This document shows positions 9,351 to 16,222 of a DNA stretch of 64,000 nt, one piece after another. A model generated the notes under the pieces. That model saw nothing but the letters and a program-made list of their open reading frames with translations, ran no database searches and was not told the origin of the DNA. Every line of letters begins with the position of its first letter. Position 1 is the first letter of the stretch. The stretch spans positions 62,001-126,000 of the forward strand of contig CAKPBI010000003.1 of NCBI GenBank assembly GCA_934140285.1, in the 5' to 3' direction. Made by a program: the position numbers and the translations under genes. The stretch comes from an uncultured Bacilli bacterium. Lineage in GTDB: Bacteria > Bacillota_I > Bacilli_A > ML615J-28 > CAG-313.

Positions 9351-9714
9351 TGAAGAAAATGATCCATATCATTTGCTAGCAGAAGCAATTATAGAAGGAG
9401 CAATTAAAGATTATTTAAGATCATATAAAGCTAAGATTAGATTTGAAAATAAAATTAATGAATTAAACATAAAAATTAATTCGTTAAAACAAGAGTCAAG
9501 AATTAATCAAATTAATATGATAATAGAAAAATTAAAGGTAAAATTGGACATAGAAGAAAAAGAAATAGACTCAATTGAATCATTTATTAATTCAAATTGG
9601 TTTAACTTTCTTACAAAGCGTGATCCAGATAGATTACTTGAAAAGCTAAAAGTGGAGGTAGAAAAGTATGAAAGCAATCGAATTTCTAAAACAACCAAGC
9701 GTAATATTAAATAA
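9343..9714 (+). CDS. Phage coiled-coil protein, 123 aa
   Basis: ATG 9343 follows AAAGGAG and overlaps the end of the helicase frame. The middle (about residues 25-90) is a lysine/glutamate-rich heptad-like region, followed by a SNWFNFLTKRDPDRLLEKL block seen in many Bacillota phage proteins in this position. The function is unknown. Its last 47 bases overlap the next gene. Confidence 0.75.
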   Translation: MIDEENDPYHLLAEAIIEGAIKDYLRSYKAKIRFENKINELNIKINSLKQESRINQINMIIEKLKVKLDIEEKEIDSIESFINSNWFNFLTKRDPDRLLEKLKVEVEKYESNRISKTTKRNIK

Positions 9715-10099
9715 AATTAAATACCTCGAACTAGAGCTTGAAAGATATGAAGTAATGATGAACTCGTGTAAAGTTGCACAGTATGACATCGAGAGAGTAT
9801 CACAATCACCAAATCGTGATAGTAGAAATATGAGAGGCCTTGAAAAATACTATGAAACGGAAGCAAAGATTAAAGAAGCGAAAAAAGAACTTAATGATGC
9901 AATTAATAAATTAAATCAAACTATTGAACAAGTAGATAATTATGAATTGAAGTTATTACTTAAATATCGTTATGTGGATAGAATAACTATGGAAGAAATT
10001 GTAGACAAATTCTTTGTATCTTATGCAACAATAAAAAGGTGGCATAAAGAAGCATTAAAAGAAATTGAAAGTATAATAAATAAAAATGAGCCGTCGTGA
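9668..10099 (+). CDS. DUF1492 sigma-70-region-4-like late transcription regulator
   Basis: 143 aa. A coiled N-terminal half is followed by a region-4-like HTH: LLKYRYVDRITMEEIVDKFF then SYATIKRWHKEAL. Proteins of this kind (DUF1492, ArpU-like) stand at the end of the early operon just before the packaging genes and are thought to switch on late transcription. The last codons (NEPS) are read through the first two TGAGCC units of the tandem array behind it, so gene and putative target site overlap. ATG 9668 follows GGAGG at 9655-9659. Confidence 0.85.
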   Translation: MKAIEFLKQPSVILNKIKYLELELERYEVMMNSCKVAQYDIERVSQSPNRDSRNMRGLEKYYETEAKIKEAKKELNDAINKLNQTIEQVDNYELKLLLKYRYVDRITMEEIVDKFFVSYATIKRWHKEALKEIESIINKNEPS

Positions 10100-10192
10100 G
10101 CCCCTGTGAGCCGTCGTGAGCCCCTGTGAGCCGTCGTGAGCCCCTGTGAGCCCCCGTGAGCCGTCGTGAGCCCCTGTGAGCCATTGCAATCC
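10087..10192. repeat. Ten TGAGCC units at exact 10-bp period, late-regulator array
   Basis: TGAGCC begins at 10087, 10097, 10107, 10117, 10127, 10137, 10147, 10157, 10167 and 10177; the 4-nt spacers alternate mainly between GTCG and CCTG. A degenerate eleventh unit CAATCC lies at 10187. The array is strikingly GC-rich for this DNA. A 10-bp period places every unit on nearly the same face of the helix, and the array ends against a promoter -35. A cooperative activator-binding array, probably for the DUF1492 protein, is the best reading. Confidence 0.85.
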
Positions 10193-10212
10193 ATAGTATT
10201 TTGTGATATAAT
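10184..10212 (+). promoter_or_regulatory. Putative late promoter
   Basis: TTGCAA (10184-10189), a 17-bp spacer and TATAAT (10207-10212), with an upstream TG making an extended -10. The poor -35 overlaps the last units of the TGAGCC array, as expected for an activator-dependent promoter. It faces the HNH and terminase genes. Confidence 0.7.
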
Positions 10213-10243
10213 ATAATTGCGAAGAAATATATAAACAACACAA

Positions 10244-10276
10244 AGCTTTCAAGAAATAATACTTGAAGGCTTTTTA
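10244..10276 (+). terminator. Terminator/attenuator just after the late promoter
   Basis: AGCTTTCAAG (10244-10253) pairs with CTTGAAGGCT (10262-10271), one G-U, followed by TTTTATT. It lies about 25-50 nt after the predicted start site. Transcripts would therefore end early unless read through, which suggests antitermination or a short leader RNA. Confidence 0.75.
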
Positions 10277-10312
10277 TTAAATAAAAAATATGAAAAGTGG
10301 AGGTGGCAATGT

Positions 10313-10684
10313 ATGCCAACAAAGCCAAAGAAACCATGTTCATATCCAGGATGTCCTAAACTAACTAATGATAGATACTGTGAACTGCATCAAAAGAAAA
10401 GAACAGAAGAATATAATAAGTACGAACGTGATAACTTCACTAAAATCTTTTACAACTCTAAAAAATGGCGAATTATTAGAAAAAGGCAATTAGAAGCACA
10501 CCCATTCTGTGAAGAATGTTTAAAGAATGGAAAAAGAACAAAGGCAATAGTGGTTGACCACATTATTCCAATCAAAAAAGGAGGAGATATGTACGATTAT
10601 ACAAATCTTCAAAGCTTATGTGCTAGTTGTCATTCTAAAAAATCAGTTTTGGAAGGAAGCCGTTTTGGAAAAAAATGTTTTTGA
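10313..10684 (+). CDS. Phage HNH endonuclease
   Basis: 123 aa. It has an N-terminal zinc-binding set (CSYPGCPKLTNDRYCELH), CEECL, then the HNH core VVDHIIPIKKGGDMYDYTNL with CASCH. HNH proteins encoded directly before TerS are needed for cos cleavage in HK97-like phages. Start ATG 10313 follows GGAGGTGG. The next gene is TerS, separated by the GC-rich cos candidate. Confidence 0.92.
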   Translation: MPTKPKKPCSYPGCPKLTNDRYCELHQKKRTEEYNKYERDNFTKIFYNSKKWRIIRKRQLEAHPFCEECLKNGKRTKAIVVDHIIPIKKGGDMYDYTNLQSLCASCHSKKSVLEGSRFGKKCF

Positions 10685-10689
10685 AAAAT

Positions 10690-10775
10690 TTAAAGGCAGG
10701 GGGAGTTGAACCTTAAAAAATCGTTCATAGGTGGGCGGGCGCGCAGTCTCACGCAAAAAATCGCGAAATCAAAAA
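10690..10775. other. Candidate cos site (GC-rich HNH-TerS gap)
   Basis: The only non-coding gap of the packaging module. It contains AAAGGCAGGGGGAG (about 10691-10704) and GGTGGGCGGGCGCGCAG (about 10731-10747), then TCTCACGCAAAAAATCGCG. GC-rich patches in this exact place, with an HNH gene beside TerS, are typical of 3'-overhang cos phages. The cut position cannot be read from sequence alone. Confidence 0.6.
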
Positions 10776-10803
10776 ATCAAAAAGAAATCAAATGGAGGTA
10801 GTA

Positions 10804-11301
10804 ATGGGAACCAGAGGTGGATATAGACCAAATGCAGGTAGAAAGAAAAAACCTGTTGAGCAAAAAATCCTAGAAGGCAATCCAGGAAAGAGAGAAATCC
10901 AAATAGTAGAATTTGGCGAAAATGCTTGTGTCTTACCACAAACACCACCAGACTATCTGTCAGATAAAGCAAAAGAAATTTATACCAAAGTTTATAATTG
11001 GCTTTTGTCTATAGATTGTATAAAAGGCATACTTCCTTATAACCTAGAGGAGTATGCCTTTTGTAAAGCAAGGTGGATGGAATGTGAAGAAATGAATACA
11101 AAACATGGACTGCTTGTAAAAGATAATAATGGAAAGCCAATGCCTAGTCCATTTGTTGGAATGGCTCAACAATATCTAAGACAAACAAATGAAGTATGGA
11201 ATAAAATTTACATGGTAATTAGAGAAGCAAAACTATCAAAATGGGATGGTACAAATCCTAATGATGATATTATAGAAGTATTACTTGGAGGAAAGAAATG
11301 A
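10804..11301 (+). CDS. Terminase small subunit, P27 family
   Basis: ATG 10804 is used because GGAGG at 10794-10798 is spaced for it; an ATG at 10792 precedes that site. The product begins MGTRGGYRPNAGRKKKP, the typical basic P27-family N-terminus, followed by QKILEGNPGKR. About 165 aa. It binds phage DNA at cos or pac and hands it to TerL. The stop overlaps the metK start as ATGA, so the accessory genes behind it are translationally coupled to packaging. Confidence 0.92.
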   Translation: MGTRGGYRPNAGRKKKPVEQKILEGNPGKREIQIVEFGENACVLPQTPPDYLSDKAKEIYTKVYNWLLSIDCIKGILPYNLEEYAFCKARWMECEEMNTKHGLLVKDNNGKPMPSPFVGMAQQYLRQTNEVWNKIYMVIREAKLSKWDGTNPNDDIIEVLLGGKK

Positions 11302-12413
11302 AACGAATTTATACAGCAGAATCAGTAACAAGTGGGCATCCAGATAAATTAGCTGACTTAATAGCTGATAGTATTCTTGATGAATGTTTAAGTCAAGATA
11401 GCGAAAGTAGGGTTGCTTGTGAAGTAATGTTATCATATGATAAATGTATATTAGCAGGAGAAATTACTACTAAAGCAAAAGTCGACTATATTGAAATTGC
11501 TAAAGAAGTAATTAAAAATGTTGGTTATGATGAAACTTCAATTGAATATGAATCAAGAATACATAAGCAAAGTACAGATATAAATAATGCGGTATCAAAG
11601 AATGAACAAGGTGCAGGAGATCAAGGAATTGTATATGGTTATGCAATTAAAGAAACAGATAGCTTTATGCCTCTTCCAATTACTCTTGCTAACAGAATAA
11701 TTAGAAGACTTGAGGAGGTAAGAAGAAAAAATATAATAGAAGGACTTTTACCTGATGGGAAAAGTCAAGTATCTATTGAATATGACGATGAAAAAATTAT
11801 TGGAATAAAATCAATAATAATATCAGCACAACATAAAAAATCAAAGAATGTAATTGAGTTAAAACAAGAAATTAAAAATTTAATAATTGACTATGTTTTT
11901 GAAGATTATGATTTAACAAATACTGAAATTTTAATTAATCCTTCAGGAAGATTTGTCTTGGGTGGTTTTAAAGCCGATACAGGTTTAACTGGAAGAAAAT
12001 TAATGGTTGATACGTATGGCGGAAGAAGTCATCATGGTGGTGGTGCATTTTCTGGAAAGGACCCGAGTAAAGTTGATAGGTCAGGAGCATACTTTGCAAG
12101 ATACATTGCAAAAAATATTGTGGCAGCAGGACTTGCTTATGAATGCGAAGTAGCATTATCATATGCAATTGGAGTAAATAAACCTACAAGTATCGATATA
12201 AATACATTTTATACTAATGTAGTTAAAGAAGAAGCAATATTAGAGGCAGTTAAAAAAGTTTTTGATTTAAGAGTAGCAGCAGTAATAGAAAAACTAGATT
12301 TAAAATGTCCAGTATATAGTCAAACGTCAATTGGTGGTCACTTTGGAAAAGAATATTTTTTATGGGAAAATACCGACAAAGCACAAAAGTTACTTGATGT
12401 ATTAAAAGAATAA
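11298..12413 (+). CDS. metK: S-adenosylmethionine synthetase (phage-encoded)
   Basis: 371 aa, close to bacterial MetK length. Conserved blocks are visible: GHPDK (13-17), GEITTKA, GAGDQG (105-110), the NPSGRFVLGG and GGRSHHGGGAFSGKDPSKVD region, and a GGHFG motif near the C-terminus. The enzyme joins methionine and ATP to make SAM. The gene overlaps terS by 4 bp and so belongs to the phage late operon. It probably supplies methyl donor for the prophage ParB/methyltransferase fusion (22856-24169), or compensates for SAM-degrading defences; the purpose is inferred, the enzyme identity is firm. Confidence 0.93.
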   Translation: MKRIYTAESVTSGHPDKLADLIADSILDECLSQDSESRVACEVMLSYDKCILAGEITTKAKVDYIEIAKEVIKNVGYDETSIEYESRIHKQSTDINNAVSKNEQGAGDQGIVYGYAIKETDSFMPLPITLANRIIRRLEEVRRKNIIEGLLPDGKSQVSIEYDDEKIIGIKSIIISAQHKKSKNVIELKQEIKNLIIDYVFEDYDLTNTEILINPSGRFVLGGFKADTGLTGRKLMVDTYGGRSHHGGGAFSGKDPSKVDRSGAYFARYIAKNIVAAGLAYECEVALSYAIGVNKPTSIDINTFYTNVVKEEAILEAVKKVFDLRVAAVIEKLDLKCPVYSQTSIGGHFGKEYFLWENTDKAQKLLDVLKE

Positions 12414-12421
12414 TCTTAATG

Positions 12422-12468
12422 CTTGCTATTAATGAAAAAATAAGATATTGTTTTGATGAAAGGAGAAT
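12422..12468 (+). promoter_or_regulatory. Shared leader motif, copy 1
   Basis: TTGCTATTAAT, then ATATTGTTTTG (12445-12455), then AAAGGAGAA before the ATG at 12474. The same order (GCTATTAAT-like, RTATTGTTTTGNTG, GGAGAA) recurs at 12715-12766 and, less fully, at 41309-41359. It may be a promoter (TTGCTA-17-TATTGT) or an RNA element. Confidence 0.45.
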
Positions 12469-12473
12469 GATTT

Positions 12474-12683
12474 ATGAAGAAAGAAATAATAATTGAATAT
12501 GATAAAACAAAAGAAAGTGGTAATATCTTCTTCATCTTAGCAATGGTTCGCGAGGAATTAATAAAAAATAGAAGGATAGATGAATTTAACAATTTAAGAG
12601 ATAAAGTATATGCATCAAAAAGCTATGAGGAAGCTTTACAAAACATTTCAAAAGTTGTTACGCTAAAAGAGAAAAACTGTTAA
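12474..12683 (+). CDS. Small phage protein, 69 aa
   Basis: ATG 12474 with GGAGAA 8 bp upstream. The protein starts MKKEIIIEYDKTKESGNIFF and carries YASKSYEEALQNISK. It has no signal peptide and resembles small conserved proteins that travel with phage amidoligase genes. The function is unknown. It shares its leader motif with the amidoligase gene, so the two are probably co-regulated. Confidence 0.7.
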   Translation: MKKEIIIEYDKTKESGNIFFILAMVREELIKNRRIDEFNNLRDKVYASKSYEEALQNISKVVTLKEKNC

Positions 12684-12714
12684 AAAAAGTGTTCTTTTAT
12701 TCTCATTTCACTAG

Positions 12715-12766
12715 CTATTAATAATTCTTTGTGGTATTGTTTTGTTGCAAAAAGCAAAAGGAGAAA
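12715..12766 (+). promoter_or_regulatory. Shared leader motif, copy 2
   Basis: TAGCTATTAAT, then GTATTGTTTTGTTGC (12734-12748), then AAAGGAGAA upstream of the amidoligase ATG. It is the second copy of the arrangement at 12422 and lies within an otherwise unstructured 90-bp gap. Confidence 0.45.
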
Positions 12767-12773
12767 CAAACAC

Positions 12774-13676
12774 ATGAAAACACAAAGATTTGGAATCGAA
12801 ATTGAATTAACAGGAATCAAAAGAAAGGAAGCTGCTAAGGTAATAGCAAAATACTATGGAACCATAGAAGAATATGTTGGTGGAGCTTACAATACTTATG
12901 AAGTACCGACAGGAGATGGAAGAAAGTGGAAAGTAGTAAGAGATTCAAGCATACAAGCAGAAACAAAGAATGGAAATAGTGGAACGGACGAAATGAAAAC
13001 AGAAGTAGTTAGTCCTATATGTAAATGGGAAGATATTGAGCATATTCAAGAACTGGTAAGACAACTAAGACATAAAGGTGCTATAGCAAATAAAAGTTGT
13101 GGAATACATGTGCATATTGATGCTTCAATACATAATGCTCGATCAATCAGAAATATAGTAAACATCGTGTCAAGCAAAGAAGATATATTATTCAAAGCAT
13201 TAAATGTAAGCATAGAAAGAGAAATTAGATGGTGTAAAAAAACAGAAAATGACTTTATTGAAAAGATGAATAAAAAGAAACCACAATCTACTAATCAAAT
13301 AGAAAGAATATGGTACAATGGTGAAATATCAAGAGCAAGAAATCATTATGATATTTCAAGATATCATGCATTAAACTTACATGCGATATGGCAAAAAGGA
13401 ACAATAGAATTCAGATGTTTTAATGGAACAACACATGCAGGAAGAATTAAAACATATATTCAATTATGCCTAGCAATAAGTCATCAAGCATTAATACAAA
13501 AAGCATCATCCGCAAGAAAAACCAAATCAACAAATGAAAAATATACATTTAGAACATGGTTACTAAGACTTGGTATGATTGGTGAAGAATTCAAAACAGC
13601 AAGAGAGTTCTTACTAGAAAACTTAGATGGCGACATAGCATTCAAGACTGGTCGCCCTCAAAGTGTAATAGCATAA
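12774..13676 (+). CDS. Amidoligase (COOH-NH2 ligase) family protein
   Basis: Start ATG 12774 (MKTQRFGIEIELTG) after AAAGGAG; an upstream in-frame codon lies before the ribosome site. FGIEIELTG is the hallmark first strand of the glutamine-synthetase-like amidoligase fold. Further motifs are VVRDSSIQ, TEVVSPI, CGIHVHIDAS and the C-terminal GTIEFRCFNGT strand with metal/ATP-binding residues. The family forms amide or isopeptide bonds. Next door is an AIG2-like cyclotransferase, a pairing known from comparative studies of amidoligases. The substrate is unknown: protein, peptide or cell-wall tagging are possible. Confidence 0.9.
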   Translation: MKTQRFGIEIELTGIKRKEAAKVIAKYYGTIEEYVGGAYNTYEVPTGDGRKWKVVRDSSIQAETKNGNSGTDEMKTEVVSPICKWEDIEHIQELVRQLRHKGAIANKSCGIHVHIDASIHNARSIRNIVNIVSSKEDILFKALNVSIEREIRWCKKTENDFIEKMNKKKPQSTNQIERIWYNGEISRARNHYDISRYHALNLHAIWQKGTIEFRCFNGTTHAGRIKTYIQLCLAISHQALIQKASSARKTKSTNEKYTFRTWLLRLGMIGEEFKTAREFLLENLDGDIAFKTGRPQSVIA

Positions 13677-13694
13677 AAAGAAAGGATAGAAAAA

Positions 13695-14117
13695 ATGAGT
13701 AAATTATATGTAGCATATGGTAGCAACTTAAATATAATGCAGATGGGCTATAGATGCCCTACTGCAAAAGTTGTTGGAATAGGAAAAATACTAGATTATA
13801 AATTGACCTTTAGAGGTGTAGCAACAATTGAAAAAGAAGCAAAAAAAGAAGTTCCTGTAGCTGTATGGGAAATAAAAGAAAATGATGAAAAAGCATTAGA
13901 TATTTATGAAGGATACCCGACTTTATATAGAAAAGAAATTATTGAAGTAGTTATGAAAGATAAAGTCATTAAAGGAATGGTGTATATTATGAATAGAGGA
14001 ATCCCACACTTGCCCACAAGAAAATATCTTGAAGTAATTAAATCAGGGTATAATGATGTTGGATTGGATCTATCATATTTAAAGGAAGCCTTGGAAGATA
14101 CCAAAGATAGAATGTAA
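13695..14117 (+). CDS. Gamma-glutamylcyclotransferase (AIG2-like)
   Basis: 140 aa with the diagnostic YGSNLN (8-13) loop for substrate binding. The likely catalytic glutamate is in the DIYEGYP segment, and YRKEIIEV follows. Enzymes of this fold release 5-oxoproline from gamma-glutamyl amines. It follows the amidoligase by 18 bp with AAAGAAAGG as ribosome site. Together they could add and remove a glutamyl-type amide tag; this is inference from the pairing. It ends at a terminator. Confidence 0.9.
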   Translation: MSKLYVAYGSNLNIMQMGYRCPTAKVVGIGKILDYKLTFRGVATIEKEAKKEVPVAVWEIKENDEKALDIYEGYPTLYRKEIIEVVMKDKVIKGMVYIMNRGIPHLPTRKYLEVIKSGYNDVGLDLSYLKEALEDTKDRM

Positions 14118-14140
14118 AGAAATAAAAAATGTGTTTGTTT

Positions 14141-14166
14141 GGAAGAGTTAGTATGCTCTTCCTTTT
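14141..14166 (+). terminator. Terminator before TerL
   Basis: GGAAGAG (14141-14147) pairs with CTCTTCC (14156-14162), then TTTT. It closes the metK-amidoligase-cyclotransferase insert. TerL must therefore be reached by read-through or another promoter. Confidence 0.7.
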
Positions 14167-14195
14167 CTCGTTGATTTTATGAAAGAGGTAAAGAA

Positions 14196-15815
14196 ATGAC
14201 AATTAATAGACCTATTGATTTTCCAAAATTAAAAGAATATAAACCAACAAGTTTTATGGCTCCAACTTCGCATTATGATAAAGCAAAAGCAGACAGAGCA
14301 GTCCTCTTTATAGAAAGTTTAAAACATACAAAGGGCAAATGGGAAGGTAAACAATTTTATTTGCTTCCATGGCAAGAACAAATTATAAGAGATATATTTG
14401 GGACTCTAAAGGAAGATGGAACAAGACAGTTTAGACAAGCATACATTGAAATTGCAAAGAAAAATGGTAAATCAGAACTTGCAGCAGCAGTAGCTCTTTA
14501 TATGCTATATGCGGATAATGAACCAAGTGCAGAAGTGTATGGCGCCGCAGCAGATAGGCAACAAGCATCTATTGTGTTTGATGTTGCTAGAAGAATGGTC
14601 GAAATGTCACCAGCCTTACAAAAAAGAAGCAAAATAACACTTGCTTCAAAAAGATTAGTTAATTTTTCTAATTCAGGTTTTTATCAAGTTTTATCTGCAG
14701 ATGTAGTAACAAAACATGGTTTAAATATTTCAGCACTTGTGTTTGACGAATTACATACTCAACCTAATCGAAAATTATTTGATGTTCTAACTAAAGGATC
14801 AGGAGATGCAAGGGAAGAACCTCTATATTTTTATATAACAACTGCAGGAAACAATAAAAATAGTATATGCTATGAATTGCATATGAAAGCCAAAGATATT
14901 ATAGAAGGAAGAAAAATTGACTCAACATTTTACCCAGTTATATATGGATTGGAACAAGAGGAAGATTGGCATAATGAAGCAAATTGGTATAAAGCAAATC
15001 CTTCACTTGGAGAAACTATTCAAATTGATAGGATTAGAGAGGCATACCAAGACGCTTTGCAAAATTTAGCAGAAGAAAATATATTTAGACAACTTAGACT
15101 TAATACTTGGGTATCAGGAAATGTTAGATGGATGAGTATGGATGCTTGGGATAAATGTGGTGATATCTTTGATAAAGAAGTGTTAAGAGGAAGAGTATGT
15201 TACGCAGGGCTTGACTTATCAAGTTCAACTGATGTTACAGCCTTTGTGTTAGTATTTCCACCAATTGATGATGACGATAAGTATTATATTTTACCATTCT
15301 TTTGGATACCTGAAGATACAATAGAACAAAGAGTAAGAAGGGATCATGTTCCTTATGATACATGGTTAGGAAAGAAACTTGTATATGCAACAGAAGGAAA
15401 TGTCATTCATTATGGGTATATTGAAAAATTCATAGATGAACTTGGAAAAATTTATAATATAAAAGAAATAGCATTTGATAGATGGGGAGCAGTTCAAATG
15501 ACACAAAATCTAGAGGGAATGGGATTTACAGTAGTTCCTTTTGGTCAAGGATATAAAGATATGAGTCCTCCAACAAAGAGATTAATGGAATTAGTACTCG
15601 AAAGAAAAATAGCACATGGTGGAAATATTGTATTACGTTGGATGATGGATAATGTTTATATAAAAACAGATCCAGCAGGAAATATAAAAATGGATAAAGA
15701 AAAATCGACAGAAAGAATAGATGGAGCAGTTGCATTAGTTATGGCGCTTGATAGAGCAATAAGAAACAGTGATGAAGATAGCGTTTATAATGAAAGAGGA
15801 TTAATAATAATATAA
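14196..15815 (+). CDS. Terminase large subunit
   Basis: 539 aa packaging motor and nuclease. Walker A is AKKNGKSE (87-94) and Walker B is LVFDELH (181-187). The RNase-H-like nuclease begins with AGLDLSSSTDVTAF, and late acidic residues lie in AFDRWGAVQM and ERIDGAVALVMALDRA. Start ATG 14196 follows AAAGAGG. In related phages the portal follows immediately; here about 9.3 kb of cargo (25145 is the portal start) has been inserted. Confidence 0.95.
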   Translation: MTINRPIDFPKLKEYKPTSFMAPTSHYDKAKADRAVLFIESLKHTKGKWEGKQFYLLPWQEQIIRDIFGTLKEDGTRQFRQAYIEIAKKNGKSELAAAVALYMLYADNEPSAEVYGAAADRQQASIVFDVARRMVEMSPALQKRSKITLASKRLVNFSNSGFYQVLSADVVTKHGLNISALVFDELHTQPNRKLFDVLTKGSGDAREEPLYFYITTAGNNKNSICYELHMKAKDIIEGRKIDSTFYPVIYGLEQEEDWHNEANWYKANPSLGETIQIDRIREAYQDALQNLAEENIFRQLRLNTWVSGNVRWMSMDAWDKCGDIFDKEVLRGRVCYAGLDLSSSTDVTAFVLVFPPIDDDDKYYILPFFWIPEDTIEQRVRRDHVPYDTWLGKKLVYATEGNVIHYGYIEKFIDELGKIYNIKEIAFDRWGAVQMTQNLEGMGFTVVPFGQGYKDMSPPTKRLMELVLERKIAHGGNIVLRWMMDNVYIKTDPAGNIKMDKEKSTERIDGAVALVMALDRAIRNSDEDSVYNERGLIII

Positions 15816-15883
15816 AAATTTTTATTTGGGCATTTTTTACCAATTTTTGTTAAATTAGCCAAATTTAGGACTTAAAATTGAGC

Positions 15884-15899
15884 AATATTTGCAAATATT
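15884..15899. promoter_or_regulatory. 16-bp perfect palindrome
   Basis: AATATTTGCAAATATT, in the 407-bp gap between TerL and the RHS gene, 55 bp upstream of a strong promoter. It could be an operator for that promoter. Confidence 0.45.
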
Positions 15900-15954
15900 A
15901 AAAAAATAACAAGAAAATGCTCATTTCGATAAACTAATACTATTTATAAAATGC

Positions 15955-15983
15955 TTGCATTATTTTCCATGTTATGGTAAAAT
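15955..15983 (+). promoter_or_regulatory. Extended -10 promoter upstream of the RHS gene
   Basis: TTGCAT (15955-15960), 17-bp spacer, TAAAAT (15978-15983) with TG one base upstream. It gives the RHS cargo or the short RNA below expression from the prophage state, independent of late genes. Confidence 0.7.
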
Positions 15984-15989
15984 ATAGTT

Positions 15990-16085
15990 GTATTATATTA
16001 ATATTTCCTAAGTTTGCTTTGGGGACACTCTTAAGAAAATACATATCGACTAGATACAAGCACTCTTAGAAAGAGGGCTTTTTTT
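15990..16085 (+). ncRNA. Candidate ~95-nt small RNA or leader with terminator
   Basis: The region runs from the predicted start site at about 15990 to a terminator: AAGCACTCTT (16058-16067) pairs with AAGAGGGCTT (16071-16080) and the T-run reaches 16085. An inner hairpin can form between TTCCTAAG (about 16005) and CTTAAGAA (about 16029). No ORF is present. It may be an independent sRNA or an attenuated leader of the toxin gene. A weaker promoter (TAATAT near 16171) may serve the gene itself. Confidence 0.5.
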
Positions 16086-16222
16086 GCTTATGTGTAATTT
16101 TTTGAAATGGGTATATAGTAATGAAAATTTATTTATTATTTTGTAAAATAATCTTCATTTCCAATAAGGCATAATATTCTTATGTCAAGTTTAAAATTAA
16201 AAAGATAAAAAGGAGATTATAT

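Noticed and set aside
10087..10192. CRISPR array
   Set aside because: The repeat unit is 6 bp with 4-bp spacers that themselves alternate. There are no unique spacers and no cas genes.
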